Source: Mugil cephalus
Lineage: Eukaryota; Chordata; Actinopteri; Mugiliformes; Mugilidae
Direction of reading: 5' to 3'
DNA length: 64,000 bases
Assembly (NCBI RefSeq): GCF_022458985.1
Contig: NC_061774.1
Span: 17,694,197 to 17,758,196, forward strand
Made by a program: the position numbers and the translations under genes. This document shows positions 1 to 13,465 of the stretch, piece after piece. The stretch's first letter is position 1. Each line of letters begins with the position of its first letter. A model generated the notes under the pieces. It saw nothing but the letters and a program-made list of their open reading frames with translations. It was not told the origin of the DNA and ran no database searches.

Positions 1-3000
1 GACCCCATAGAAGCTTCATTCAAAACCTTATAGCGTCCCCTCACACACTTAGCAAGTGTTGTCAAAAGACTTACATGATAAAATGTCAGGTGACAATGCC
101 AGTGTGTTGGTGATGCGGTTGTTGATATGATCTGGGCCACTGCACAATAATATGAGCTTAAATGAGCAACAAGTGCAAGGTAGTTATACGAGCAAAATTA
201 ATTTCTTTAATGTATTCTGTACTAAAACTGTAGAATCGCCATGAGGAACTTTTGCCAAAGCTGATTTGCAAGAATACATCAGTTTTTATTTCCATGTATA
301 AATCGGCCTTGACCAAGCTGCAGTACTTCAATCGACCACTTGAGGCAGACTCCAAAAGGGAGTCACTCTTCATAAAGCCCATTGGTGTGGGTGAGGGTAG
401 GTGGGCAAGGATAAGGCAAGGATGCTTTGAGTGACGAGTAGGTGATTGCTCAGTTACACTCAGGCTCCACCTCTTTGCCCATTTCTGAATTAGGCGTAAG
501 CTAGGTGCCAAGATGGCGACAGTCAGCGCCACCCACACTGGGCTTCAAAACCGCTGTTCACGAATCCCGTCGCGGAGGTTTCCGTCCGTCTTGATACACA
601 GTTTTGGCGCTAATTTTTACACTGGCAAGACTGTAAGTGCAACCGACCCACCCAATGAGCTCAAGATGCCGTACGAAGGCACATGGCCTCCATTTCATTG
701 ATACACTCCTACTCATGCATGCCAGGCTTTTATAAATATTGTGTTTTGCATAAGAGGGTAATTAGTTTCAAGTGGTGCATGACTAAAGCCACAAAAACAG
801 AATGGGAGCAATCTAGAGAAAAAATAAATTTGAGAATTAATCAAATGCAAGTTCTAAGCCTCCCTGCGCAAAGGCGACGGTCAGAGAGTGAGCGCGTAGC
901 AGTGTTGAGCTGTGAGAGGAAGAAGTTGTGAAACAGCAAATACCAAAGTCTTCGAGGAACCTGAAAAGGATATCTTGGTTTCTAAATTGGGCTTAGTTTA
1001 TGGCTGTGTATGTGAGCGTGTGTGTGTGTGTGTATGTGTGTGTGTGTGTGTGTGTATGTGTGTGTATGTGATCATGTTGTCGAGTGAAAGCCCTGTATAA
1101 GCTCTTGGAAGCCTAATTTAAGTATTAGCATGATAAAAGTGCACTTTTGAACTTATCCAAGAGAGTTTTATGAGTCTAACAATTTGAAAATCTCATTAAG
1201 GCGTATTTAGACACTGCCACAGAAAAATGTGCAATCTTGTTGCAATCTTTTCTCCACCATTAATGCACTCTTTGGTGTGTTAACTCACCTGACTCGTGAA
1301 AAGAGAGGTTTTACTGGCCCAGCTCAGCAGGCCAGCTCTGGGCTCTGATTCCAACTGGTGTGAAAGCGCCACATCTCAGACCCTCACTTAACTCTCCTCA
1401 AACAATGTGCTATTATAGAGTTTGGTCTGTATGGGTTATATTGCTACAGTGCTGGCAGATTACAAAGTGCCCCGTCTCATTACTGTCCATATAAGCCCAC
1501 AGGCCTCGCCAGGACAAAGGAGTTATTGAGTGATAAGGGGAAAGAGATGGGCCGTAGCTGCCCATGAGAGCCCTCACCTTGGCTGCTTCAACCTCGATGA
1601 GGGCAGAGGTGATGTCATCATGGCTAGAGACACGGGGGTCGACCTCTCTGATAGGTGGACACGCTGGGACAGAAGAGAGCAGCTGGGACACAAAGGCCCC
1701 ATTTAATGAGAGTGAGACATGAGACCAGAGTGGACTCCGTGGGTGGCACATAGTGTCATAGCTGCTGAAAAGACTGGTGAGCAATTAATCATCTGATTCA
1801 AGAACTGGGCAAAGTGCTTATTACGTAAGGTCAGGTTTGACATCATCGTTGAAGCTAAGGGAATCATTCTGAGCTACACGTCTATTTGATCGCACTGGTC
1901 TCCCAAATTGTCCTTGATCCCATAATATTGGATCCAGGGATGCTATATTTATCGTGGTGGCCAGGTCCAACAATTGTGCAACATAATATGACACACTTAC
2001 CCCTCATTAGAGATGAAGGGTCCTTTGTGGCAGCCTGACAATCATTAAAACTTCTCTCCTTGCTTGGCTTGTTTACTCTCTGGTAATTACCAGGTGATTG
2101 TGTAGCCCGTGACCCATATTCAGAGTCAGGTCAGCCAAGACATGGGGGATAATTGACAATATTCAGAAAAGTGCACGTAGAGAAAGAGTGTTAGAGTGGA
2201 TAGTCATTTGTTCCTGCCTCATTAGACTGTGTTAGAAGACAAGCTGTCTCACAGTATTCTTGCAGTGGAACAATACCGCTTTCCATTGTAAGACCAAAAT
2301 GTTGGCTCTGGTGCGAAAATGTGTTTGAGGGGGCATATGGCAGCCTCGTTCAGCGATTCGTGCATTCATTTATTCACTCACCTGTAATAAGATTTTTCAT
2401 CTGCACCAGTCTTCAGCTCCATCCATTTCACCTGCCCAAGCGAGAGCATGACTTCTCCTGGTGGCGATCCTACCATCACAAAACGAAGTGGCTGAGTGAG
2501 TGACGCCTTTTTTTTAAAAAAAAAACAAACAAACAAACAAAAAAACCCACACACACTCACAAAACTCTTCTACCACCCTCATCTTGAATCCTGCGGCATC
2601 CAAGTGGCCCACTCAGCTTCCCAGAAGTCAGTTCCCCCACTGTTCAGTGGTTATAACCACACTTTGAGTTGATGAATATAGTTTTGCATTAATGCTGAAA
2701 ATCTGTTTATGCTTTTTAATGTGTTTATTGTGCAATTATCTCCACAGAGCAACACTGGCTGATGGAAGCTGATGTTAGGCCAACCTGTGAAAAAGTAATA
2801 GGTTGCATGCCTCCAGCATCACTGAGGCTGGCAAACTACACTGAGCTCTTTAGTTCCTCAAAGCAAGAAGTAAACAACTTAATGGAACCTAAAAGATAAG
2901 ACTTAAATACCTGATTGTAAGAATATGCACGTAGCCATTCAAACCACTTCACCGTCTAATTCCAGGTGAACACCTGTAGTTGGGTGGTGAATAACAAGAA

Positions 3001-4880
3001 GGGCAAGATAGGGTGATTGCAGCCAAATGTAATGTTTGTATTAGCAGGATTTTGTTTTGCCTCTGCAAATGTAACACATCTGAATTGGACTTTGAGTTAA
3101 TGCTTCGCTAAAATTTAAATGATAAAGTTAGCGAGATTCATTCATAAGCATGAAGAGCCATCGTTCACTCCCTGACCACTGAATAAAACTCAAAAATCAC
3201 AGAACAAACAGAGTGTTTCACGTCAGAATGAAGCAAGAAATTGAGTTAAACTTGTGTTAACCACCAACGGAATTTCAGGCTTTTAACCAAAGCCCCATTT
3301 AAATCGTGAACCAGCTGCTAAAAATGGCTACAAAAGCTGACCCATTTCTGGCATTTAGTGCCAAAACTAATTAAAGTAACAATATTTAACTTCCATTTCA
3401 CCAGCTTGTCAGCTTGGTTTCATGTGGGGTTTTTTAGGAGCCTCTGATACAAAGCAGTCAGATTCTGAAAGAGAAATATCCAAACTTGCATTTGTGCCTC
3501 TGATTAGCCAGTGCTCCTCAGACACATCTTGGACCCTGCTAGACTATGCGTTGGTGAACAATAATAAACCTGGTAGGTAGCTCATTAGAAAAGTGTTGTT
3601 TGACATGGTCTGATTGGAAAGCATTGTTTCTATTCTGGCGTCTGTGTTTGTAGAAAACAGCATTTGACTGGTGGTGTGATAATATAACAGGCTTATGCAA
3701 GACTACATTTCTGTAAATAAAGCATTTTATTGTACTGGTGAGGAGTACCATATGTATTTTAGCCCCTTTTACTTGTTTGGAAAACAAAAACAGCAAGCAA
3801 GGAAGGAACTATTTTCTGATAGTGGTATAAATAAAGCACATGGTATATTTAGAATAGTTGAGGTTAATTAGCCGGCTCATGGATTAGTGGTTGAGTCCAG
3901 ATCAAACCAACATGTCACAGATGCTTGTGAACCTCAGTGCCATGAGGTTACAATTGAAGGATGTTTTGAGATATTTGTTGTTTACGATGTGTGTTCTACA
4001 CTTAGGGGTAATTGATTGCCGTGATGGTGTGTGTTGGAACATGTTGTATTTTTCCGTAAGGCCAGCGGCTGAGAGGGGGCTGGGCTGATGGAGCAGATGA
4101 AAAGCCTCCTAGGACCGTCTAACCTTCTCAGGAATTACTAGAATTCCAGTTCCTAATTATGACATCCGCGGAGCAGAGGCCCAAAAGCTCCTCCACCACT
4201 GCATTACCAATTACAAAGGCTGACTTGGGTGAACGCAGGCACGCACAAACATGCGCACATATTCCAATTACAACTCTGGTAGCATCACCGCAGATTAGGG
4301 ACAGAAAGTGACAGGAAAGGAGAAGAGAGAAGAGGAAGGCAAAGAAGGAGGAAAAGCTTGGGTGTACATAACTTGAAGTGATTGCTGTGTTTGTCTGCAG
4401 GTATGTCAAAGGTATTGCGAGAATACCCCAACTTGGCGCATTTCCTGGAGGTCTGTGGGCTCAAGTAACAGCATCTTAATGGTAAGGAAATACTTCATCT
4501 AAATATTTGAGGGATTAATATTTTTTTATATAAAACATGTTGCACTCCTCACAGCTTTTCATTTGACGGAGCTATTTTGTAACACTGAGCATAATTGGAT
4601 TCATCTGCCTCTGTGAATATACAAAATAATGATTTTATTGGACCAACACCAAACCTATGTCAGTCAAACCACAGAGAAGTGTAAATTGCATTCCCCTATC
4701 CAAACAGACCTGCTAACCTACTCAGTCAATACACGCAGCAGCAACAAAGAAATCAGACCCATATAGGTACATATTAGGAACCTATATGACTTACTTTTTT
4801 TAAAAAAGTCAACTATTATGTGGTGAAAGTCAAGTCAATGTTGATTAGTCGCCACTGATATGACTAATCAATTAATGATA
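1..4880. other. Gene-poor intergenic sequence, no supported exon
   Basis: No open frame here has exon-like features: the longest (123 codons, about 1413-1784 on the minus strand) resembles no family I know and lacks supporting splice sites. The content is unique, fairly AT-rich sequence with a GT microsatellite near 1.0 kb and a T/A-rich simple stretch near 2.51-2.55 kb. Several stretches have the balanced, non-repetitive look of conserved non-coding DNA, for example 1430-1800 and 2650-3100, but that is an impression only. I see nothing further. Confidence 0.5.
1018..1070. repeat. (GT)n microsatellite
   Basis: About 50 bases of GT dinucleotides interrupted by a few TATG units. It is a simple repeat typical of fish genomes; no other role can be seen. 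Confidence 0.9.
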
Positions 4881-4889
4881 TTATATGTG

Positions 4890-5985
4890 AGTGACCTCAC
4901 ATAATAATAGCAGAAACTATTAGGTATTAGGTACACCTTGCTAGTAAAAGGTTGGACCCCATTTACCTTCAGAACTGCCTTAAATCTTCGTGGCATACTT
5001 TCAACAAGGTGTTGGAAACATTTCTCAGAGATTTTGATCCATATTGACATGATAGCGTCACGCAGTTGCTGCAGATTTGTTGGCTGCACATCTATGATGC
5101 GAATCTCCCGTTCCACCACATCCCAAAGGTGCTCTATTGTGTTGAGGTCTGGTGACTATGGAGGCCATTGGAGTACAGTGAACTCATTGTCATGTTCAAG
5201 AAACCAGTTTGAGATGATATGAGCTTTCTGACATGGTGCATTATCCCACTGGAAGTAGCCATCAGAAGATGGTACACTGTAGTCATGAAAGGATGGACAC
5301 CGTCAGCAACAATACTCAGGTAGGCTGCGGCATTTAAACGATGTTGGGCCCAAACTGTGACAAGAAAATGTCCCACACATCATTACATCACCACCACCAG
5401 CCTGGACCGTTGATACAAGGCAGGATGGATCCATGCTTTCATGCTGTTTACGCCAAATTCTGACCCTGACATCTGAATGTTGCAGCTGAAATCGAGACTC
5501 GTCAGACCAGGCAACGTTTTTCCAATCTTCTATTGTCCAGTTTTGGTGAGTCTGTGTGAACTGTAGTCTCAGTTTCCTGTTCTTAGCTGACAAGAGTGAC
5601 ACCCAGTATGGTCTTCTGCTGCTGTAGCCCATCTTCTTTAAGGTTGGACATGTTGTGCGTTCAGAGATGGTATTCTGCATTCCTTGGTTGTAACGAGTGG
5701 TTATTTGAATTAATGTCGCCTGTCTATCATCTCTCTTTTTCGGACCATCCCAGTATACCAATCCCAGTAGATCAGCAAATGTGAAATACTCAGACCAGCC
5801 CATCTGGCAACAACAACCATACCACGTTCAAAGTCACTTAAATCCCCTTTCTTCCCCATTCTGATGCTCGATTTGAACTTTAGAAAGTTGTCTTGATCAC
5901 CTCTACATGCCTAAATGCATTGAATTGCAGCCATGTGATTGGATGATTGAACAGGTAATAAAGAGGCAATTGAGTGTGTGTGTAT
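4890..5985 (-). mobile_element. Degenerate Tc1/mariner-type transposon (transposase on minus strand)
   Basis: Reading the minus strand from an ATG at 5859 gives a recognisable Tc1-type transposase in pieces: an N-terminal helix-turn-helix segment beginning MGKKGDLSDFERG, a middle block with the catalytic-domain signature AWSDESRFQL (about 5510-5490), and a C-terminal block ending near ESMPRRFKAVL (about 4960-5010). The frame is broken by deletions and frameshifts; the stretch between the DNA-binding and catalytic regions (around 5750) is clearly shortened. The left end carries TTAGGTACACC (about 4927), the terminal motif common in this fish family. At the right end, near 5955-5985, the matching motif is partly deleted (AGGTAATAAAG). 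A (TG)n(TA)n run follows. It is a dead copy. Family assignment rests on memory of fish Tc1 elements; exact ends are uncertain by tens of bases. Confidence 0.85.
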
Positions 5986-7891
5986 ATATATATATATATG
6001 GAAAGAATGTGTTGTAGCGTCTCATGTCCACGGCATAAACACTGTCAGCCTGGCACTTCTAATATGCAGCTGTCCCTCGCATCATGGTGCATTCAATGAC
6101 ATCAAGGAAAAATAACACAATCTACAACCACAGCAACAATGAAGTAATAGAACGCAACAGAACTAAAAAAATAAATGTTGACAGTCCATCAGCAGTCCTT
6201 TCACTACATAGGCTACTGTGCACTGCAGTAAATTGTCACCATCAACAGCATTTCACAGTGTTAGTGTGGGTGCCTTTTCAGATGAGTTTGCACTGCAGTA
6301 ATACTAGTTTTGATGTATTGCAGGACTGACTTAAATATTTTGCATATCATGGTAGTGTGGGCTTAACCTTTGGTGAAGTATTTTCACACACTCGATGAAC
6401 CCCAGGTAGTTTGCTGCAACGACCCACTGGGCTTCTCACCTGTCGTGTGGGAGGCATCCATATTGCTACTGTCATGTGATCAGTGACTGGTCAACATGAT
6501 GCTGAAGGTGTCAGGGCACAGCAGTGAAGTCAACTAGCCTGTACAACCCCTGGCACATATTACTTTGTTTAGGTCTTCAATAACTTCGGTTTGTGGTACA
6601 TTAAATTATCCTTGAGCAGAAGAATTGTACATATTGTGACTTAATGAACTTGACAACCTCTGCTTTTTCTTGTTTTCATGTGTTTGTGGTCAGGTAAGCA
6701 AAAATAAGTTAAATGTTCACTTGCTTGGGCTTGGTTTCCTCTATCTCATGTGAGAACTATAGTCTAATTCACCACTAAATGTTCCACTGCCTTCACAATT
6801 TAGGTGTTTGTCAGACTTTTGGAACTTCTTAGCTAAAATCTGATATGTTCTTGCATCCACAAATAACCTTATGCGAGCAGCGAGATTGAATCAAAGTATA
6901 ATGGTGCAGCTGGAACACCAAAACAATAAGCTAAAAGACGCAAAAATGCTCTGTAGAGCTGCAGATTTGTGTAATGATCCTCCCTGGGCTCATCGCTAAG
7001 AGCAAGCATACTCTAAATCCTCCTAAAGCGTGCTTACCAGCATCTAGTCTCTGCATTTCACTTCGACCCGTATGGGGCTGAGTAACTGTGTTGTAAGCCT
7101 GGCTCCATATACAGCCTCTTCATTTCATGTGCCAGAAATGCTTTTGGACACGAATTCTCTGGCGTGAGTCGTGGGAGGTATGAACTGTGCATGGGTGTTT
7201 CTGTTTGCTCTGTACATTTTGTTCCTTGGGGAAATCTCACTGATTAAGTGCTACTATTTTGACAATATGTCAACTCACACGGAGTGAAGATGAATTTATG
7301 TGCTTGGCAGTTCTGTAAACAGCCTTGCTGACCAACATGTTTCCAACCTCATCCCGATGTTGTCTGAAAAAAAAAGAGGGTCAGGAGACTGCCTATTTTG
7401 GAGCTTTTGTCAGACTGTGAAGCTATAATGAATCATTTAAATTAAAACCCATGAAGTGCTAACATTTAAAAAAATAATAATAATTTCTCTCCAAAATAAA
7501 TCTTTGGTGTAGCATCAGCGAATGGGCCAGAATTCTCCATGACAAAAATACACTAATGCCTAAAATGCATATGTATGTCCCTTTATTTTTAGGATTGAGG
7601 CCCCTGGCCAGACCACTCTGTGAGTCGCCGTGGGAATAAAAGGCTCCTTTATTAGAGATGGCACACAGGGGTCCTTCATGAGGCCCACGTGGGTACTTTA
7701 TAACATCTGACATAAGCATTTGCGAGTGTGGTTACCAAGGCTTGTGGTTCCATCACTGACGCTGCATGGCTGGTAGAGTCCAGTCTAATGAGGCTGGAAG
7801 GCTTACTAACTTTCTCTCCTCTTTCTGCTGCCTTTCAATCAGCAGAGACAAAGTGAGGGAGAAAGAAACGTATAGGACAGACGCAGATCCA

Positions 7892-7932
<41 letters not shown>

Positions 7933-8548
7933 ACGAAAGAGTGATGTTGGCTCAAATTCACACAGAAGCAGTTGGATATGCACCACAGACTTCACATAAA
8001 ACTTTTGAGGGAGGCTTTGGACGAAGTAAAGACGCTACTTATCATTGTTAGCCAGTGCTACATTAGCCTGCATCACTAGTGTTGGCTGACTTTACTACTT
8101 GTTACACAAAGCAACACTAAAATAACCCATTTAAACATTTACTGATCCTGTGCCGTCGTTGGTGGGACGGGAATTTGTTCAGTGCCTTCCAAAATGGTGA
8201 TGAGACCATTATAAACATGATTCATGTGAGGTTTCCTGTTATTCCACCTAAATGCTTTAGGTTGGATTAGATTTAGGAAACTAAAACTACTTCACACAGC
8301 GTTTTGGAAAGATCATAGATTTGCTAGGACAGAGGCAGAGGCGATTCTAGAGTCTACTGGAGACCCAAGTAAAAATGTCCACACTAGAGAGCAGAGCTGG
8401 ACACAATGCTCCAGATGACTCAAGTAATGTTAACCATCAGACAGAAAGGAAGTCATTTTATTAAAATGCCTGTCCACCACAAACCATCAGTCTTGAGTTA
8501 CCAATTTAGTATTCACTTACCACTGTCTTGCATTCTTTTCTGATAAGC
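5986..8548. other. Intergenic sequence with microsatellites
   Basis: No exon or RNA gene recognised. A (TA)n tract directly follows the Tc1 relic, and a GAAA tetranucleotide array lies at 7.9 kb. The rest is unique sequence without visible structure. Confidence 0.5.
7894..7931. repeat. (GAAA)n tetranucleotide microsatellite
   Basis: Nine to ten uninterrupted GAAA units, ending in GAAC. Open frames across it on both strands are by-products of the repeat. Confidence 0.95.
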
Positions 8549-8661
8549 ATCTCATCTCATCTTCTGCTGCCTCTTATCCTCACTAGGGTCGCGGGTGGTT
8601 GCTGGAGCCTATCCCAGCTGTCACAGGGTGAGAGGTGGGGTACACACTGGTCAAGTCATGT

Positions 8662-9208
8662 ATGGACTGGACGGTAATTTACTCATGCGGTAATTTTTAT
8701 ATGTATATATATATACCGGCATAACGGTGTATTTGATTACACATAGTTCAGAATGTTGCGCCGCGCCACACTGTTTCAGACTGGACCATTTTAAATGTCG
8801 TGCTTCGAAACTATTGACATTACAGACACAGCGGTGTCTGTAATGTCAAAATAAATGAAACCATAATTATTGTCCCTGTTTCTTTGTTTCATCTTGATAA
8901 CATTTATTTTTACTTATTTATTTTTTTTTAATCACATCAGCAGGCAACACTAACATAGGACCCTGCAAACCTGTTTCACCACTAGTGTGGGATTATTCCA
9001 CAATATTTATTCATCATCACAGTAAAATAGTCCATCCTTAGTCAGTCTACTGCATTAATTCCTCACTCAACAAGAAGAAAATGTTGTGAACATGTGATTA
9101 GACATGAAAAATAAATAAATCAAAAAATAAAATAAATACCGTGATAGTGTCAGAATTTTAAAAAGAAATACAGTGATATACATTTTTGATCATACCGCCG
9201 AGCCCTAG
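8662..9208. mobile_element. Non-autonomous inverted-repeat DNA transposon (probably hAT-like), nested
   Basis: The segment between the two halves of the older repeat has imperfect inverted ends: ATGGACTGGACGGTAATTT at the left, and ...CATACCGCCGAGCCCTAG at the right, which as reverse complement starts CTAGGGCTCGGCGGTATG. It encodes nothing recognisable and holds a 16-bp perfect palindrome in its interior. End sequences of the type CTAGGGCTGGGCGGTA are common in fish non-autonomous elements; assignment to hAT is from memory and unsure. Confidence 0.65.
8814..8849. repeat. Perfect 16-bp inverted repeat with 4-nt loop
   Basis: The arms TTGACATTACAGACAC (8814-8829) and its exact reverse complement (8834-8849) are separated by AGCG. 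It lies inside the nested transposon, so it is most simply an internal feature of that element. Confidence 0.9.
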
Positions 9209-9345
9209 CCCAACCATTCACACTCACACTCAGAGTCACAGTCACACCTAGGGTCAATTTAGAAACCAGAGTACCTGGAGAAAACCCATGCAGACACAGG
9301 GAGAACATGCAGGTGGAACTGGACTTGAACCCAGACCTTCTCTGA

Positions 9346-12300
9346 TGAGCATCTGTTGAATTCCAGTCAATTAAATTCACCACAGCAAGCACGAAAACTG
9401 TGAAAAACCCCATTTTAATGGGAAGAAACCTTGAGCAGAACCCAGCTCATATGGAGGGACAATATAAGTCAATATGTGAGTTTGATAATAAATAAAACTG
9501 TCAGTGACAACTGCAGTTTGAGTTATCTGGCATAATGACCTAATAATGGAGACATCGTATTAACTCGTACCACCTACCTAAGGCGGATTGGAGGATGATG
9601 CATTCAGGCAGGAGTGTCGCTAACTGCAGGCCATGGACACTGGGCAGGTGGATGAAACCAGGACCACAAATGAGTAGTATGGAGCTCCACGGGTCAAACT
9701 AACATCCGTGACCCTTGTTTCGATGGTGTGTCCCGCATCGTTGCCAGCAGTCGGTCCACTGTCGGACCATATCAGAGAAATGGATGTGATAAAAGTAAAC
9801 AAACAACAAACTGAAGAGGGAAAACACAGACTGATCATCATCTCATCTGAATAGACATCATGTGTACATGCCAAAACTAGCTGTTTGTTGTCATCTTTGT
9901 GGTGCGTTCAAGTGATTTATGGCAGGTACTGCACAGTATTTAACCATATTAGTTGAGCATGTTCGCATGCCAACATTTGTTACTACTAACAATTATTTCA
10001 GTTTCCCCTCTGGAAAGTGAAAATATTTGGTATAAATAGTTGACACGAAATATTACTTAACACCACAAATTGGGCCAGAGGAATGATGTTAATAAAGTAT
10101 GAGCATGAATATTTGTGCAAAATTGGTTCAGATATTTTATTCTGGATCATAGCTGAGGACTGAATGACAGTGAACAGACATTACCATTCCTAGAATCCTT
10201 CAGTTTGCACAGCATGGTTTCTTGGTTAAGGTTAGAAAAAGTCTGTGGTTTGATGTTAAAAAAATACATGGTTAAGTTTAGTGGAGGACCGTGGTCATGG
10301 TAAAACAAAACAATGTTCAAAGCTGGTAGTAAACGGGACGCAAACAGCGGCCACTGATGTCACTCAAGCATCCACCCGGTCCTCTTCCCTCAGAGGTTTT
10401 GTGGTAATTTAACAACATCACGCTGCTTCCACCTTTGCTTCTGACAGACAACAGTCATATTTCGCACAGCCACACGAGTCCCTTCTCAGAAAATCATAAA
10501 CACAGGTCACTCAAGACATCTGAACAAACAATCAGCGCTGTTGTGTATTTCTTGTGAGGACAAACGTCCAAATTTAGCCAATGTCGCTCAGGTCAGGAAT
10601 GTTGGATAACCTGCTACCAGACTGCAAGCCATGCCTTAGTGCTTGTGTTTGTATCCGTATGTGTGAACATTCCTAGCATGGGCAAGCATCAGAGCTGAGT
10701 GCACAGAGGGGCGTCAGTGGAGTACTTGTAGACCAACTCAGTGAACCCTGGAAGGCCAGTTCATCCTTCATCATTACCTTGTGCTGAAAGACACAGTCAG
10801 GGAGAGGGAGCAGGCTGCCTTCATTTGTTTTTGCACAAGCAGAACACACTTTTATCCGGCTCGCAATCCCTTATCTATTCCTTAAACCTTTACTTTTCCA
10901 TTGCCTGTGAGCACCTTTTACAGGGTCATGTAATAAGTCTGTTCATTGTGATGTTGCAAAAAGGTATTTTGTATGCCTGAGCCAAGACTTCTGCAAAAGT
11001 TTGACCCCCGTTTTCAGGTCGCCAAATTCCATATGTTGTAGTTTAGATTTGTTTGGAGCAAAGAGAATGTGCCAAATGGATCACTGGGGCATTTTTAATG
11101 TAAATACATTAGAAATGTATGTATTAGTCTGACAAATCTCCTGTGACCCTGTTTGCGTATTAAGCAAACACAAATAGTTTCTCAACCCCAAGGTTGGGTC
11201 TGGTGTAAACAGTCGAATCTGTGCTGCTCTTATGCAACAAGATTAAATTAACTTAACCCATTGGTACTTGTTGTAATGTTGATGTTGTTCAGTGCAAACC
11301 ACTTGTTTGGTTCCGAACTATCCACACAGGAGACCACATCTCAGAGCGAGACGTTTTTAAGGTCCAGGGAGCCCCAGCTTAGCTTTCATGACGTTGTGAT
11401 GGCGGGCGCCACTCATCTTCACGGTTGTGAATTCCAACCCCCAATCTGATGATTACGCAGCGTTGGCCGTTCTGGCATGTGCAGTCATACCTGTGGGTTG
11501 GGTGGGAGATGCAGGCAGCTAGTGAATTGAGCTGAGCGTTTATGGTGTGAGAAGCAGCCCTATGGTCTAAACGTGGTCTTAGTGGAGTCCGTCACGGTAG
11601 GTTTAGTGAGAGAGGCAGACAATGGCTCCTTTGGTACTTTGGTGGTTGTAGGCTTCTGTGGTCAGGAGCTGATCTCTGCTGCAGTACCGCATGATTTCAG
11701 TAAGGTTAAACCTATATGTATTTGGGCTAATGTCTTTGGTTAATAGCTAGCCAGTCTATATGTGGGGTGGGTTTTGTTGCACTGCTAACCGAAATCTTGG
11801 CTTGCTTGTGAGACCTAAGCTGGATGAAGTTGCTGTGTGGGCTATTTTCTGGTTGAAAGTGCGTTGTTGGTTTGGGTTAGAGGGAGTTGGCCTGAGGAGC
11901 TGAGGATGTAGCAGACATGCACAGTGGTGGGAAGTATGTGGTAATTATTGTGTTCTGCACTGCCATCTGTCAACTCTCTTCTTCTAGATATTTACTGGAC
12001 CCACATTCCTCCTGCTGAGTTGGTGGATGGGATGCATTTTATACTGCGTGCGTGTGTGTGTGTCTGTGTGTGTGTTAAATGCAGTTCACAAAGTGGTGCA
12101 TATGGTGTGTGCACCAGATTCAAAGCCCTGGGCCATCTTCCGTTATAATACCTCATTGTCCAATTCTCCCCGCCCCCCCCCCTTCCAGATTTTTTTCCCC
12201 TTTCTTATTTCTCGTGGTTTACATCCCCTCTACAGATTTAGTTTGTCTTTTTGAGTTATTTACATTTTTCTAAGACGCAGTTATTCATTAAATATACAAA

Positions 12301-12464
12301 TATAACTCGGTCTGTTTATATGTTGTGTGTATGTTGGATTCTGAACATTCTTCTTGTGATGATGTGTAAAGCATTAGATGCATTAGTTGTGCCTGTCTGC
12401 AGAGAAAGGAGGACAAATGCTTTTCATTAGAAAAACAAAGCTCTTTTTCAACCTTGGGTTTATA
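9346..12464. other. Intergenic sequence, nothing coding recognised
   Basis: Unique sequence with no exon-like frames and a (TG)n run near 12045-12076. A C-rich run follows at about 12172-12182. No RNA gene or mobile element was identified with confidence. Confidence 0.45.
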
Positions 12465-13465
12465 TACACCGATCAGGCATAACATTATGACACGTAAAGT
12501 AAATAACACTGATTATCTCTTCATCACCTGTTAGTGGGCGGTATATAATTGGCAGTAAGGGAACATTTTGTCCTCAAAGTTGAAGTGTTAGAAGCTGGGA
12601 ACATGGGCAAGCGCAAGGACTTGAGCTTGACAAGTTTGACAAAAGCCAAATTGTAATGGCGAGACAACTGGGTCAGAGCATCTCCAAAACTGCAGCTCTT
12701 GTGCATTGTAGTGGTTTGCATCTATCAAAAGTGGTCCAAGGAAGTGGTGAACTGTTGACAGGGTCATGGGCGGCCAAGGGCTCCCTGATGCACGTGGGAA
12801 GCGAAGGCTGGCCCGTGTGGTCTGATCCAACAGACGGGCTACTGTAGCTCACATAGTGTCAGAATACAACGCCTATAGGGCTGCATAGCCGCAGAGCAGT
12901 TAGGGCACTGTTGCTGACCCCGCCCACGACCGAAAGTGCTGACAATGGCCACGTGAGCATCAGAACTGGAATCCAGAGCAATGGAAGAAGGTGGCCTGGT
13001 CTGATGACTCACATTTTCTTTTACATCACGTGGGTGGCCAGATGCGTGCACGTTGCTTACCTGGGGAACACATGGTACTGCGATGCACAATGTGAAGAAG
13101 GCAAGCTGCTAGAGACAGCGTGAAACCTTGGGTTCTGCCATCCATGTGGCTGTTACTTTAGGAATGGTTTGAAGAGCACAACAACGTAGCTGAGGTGTTG
13201 ACTCAGCCTCCAAATTCCCCAGATCTCAGTCAAATTGAGAGCATTTGTAGGATGTGCTGGACAAACAAGTCCAATATATGGAGGCCCCACCTTGCAATTT
13301 ACAGGACTTAAATGATCTGTTGCTAACATCTTGGTGTCAGATACCACATCAGATCTTCAAGGGTCTAGTGGAGTCTATGCCTGGACCGGTCAGGGCAGTC
13401 TTGGCCACAAAAGGGGGATCAACATAATGTTAGGAAGGCGGTCATAATGTAGGGCCTGATCGGTA
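12465..13465 (+). mobile_element. Degenerate Tc1-type transposon with matching terminal inverted repeats
   Basis: The left end reads TACACCGATCAGGCATAACA (12465) and the right end, reverse-complemented, reads ATACCGATCAGGCC (13465): a clear imperfect inverted repeat bounded by TA. On the plus strand, pieces of a Tc1 transposase can be read in different frames: an N-terminus starting MGKRKDLSL at 12604, a segment LGQSISKTAALV near 12670, traces of the block that normally contains the first catalytic aspartates around 12970-13030, and a C-terminal block with LLLTSW and LVESMP around 13315-13385. The copy is about 1.0 kb, shorter than the usual 1.2-1.6 kb, with many stops, so it is inactive. The 62.1 kb element is a more deleted relative. 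Confidence 0.88.

Larger units (their letters stand above)
8549..9345. repeat. Teleost interspersed repeat, split by a later insertion
   Basis: Two halves of one common fish repeat flank an inserted element. The left half (8549-8661) contains CACTAGGGTCGCGGG and CTGGAGCCTATCCCAGCTG. The right half (9209-9345) contains CAACCATTCACACTCACA and GGAGAAAACCCATGCAGAC, which normally follows the left half within the same unit. I recognise the unit as high-copy in teleosts but cannot name its class. A second copy of the left half alone lies at 24.3 kb. Confidence 0.7.

Noticed and set aside
9556..9580. CGTACCACCTACCTAA, identical to a stretch inside fish Tc1 transposase genes
   Set aside because: The match stops after 16 bases and flanking sequence does not continue the element, so it is either chance or too short to call.
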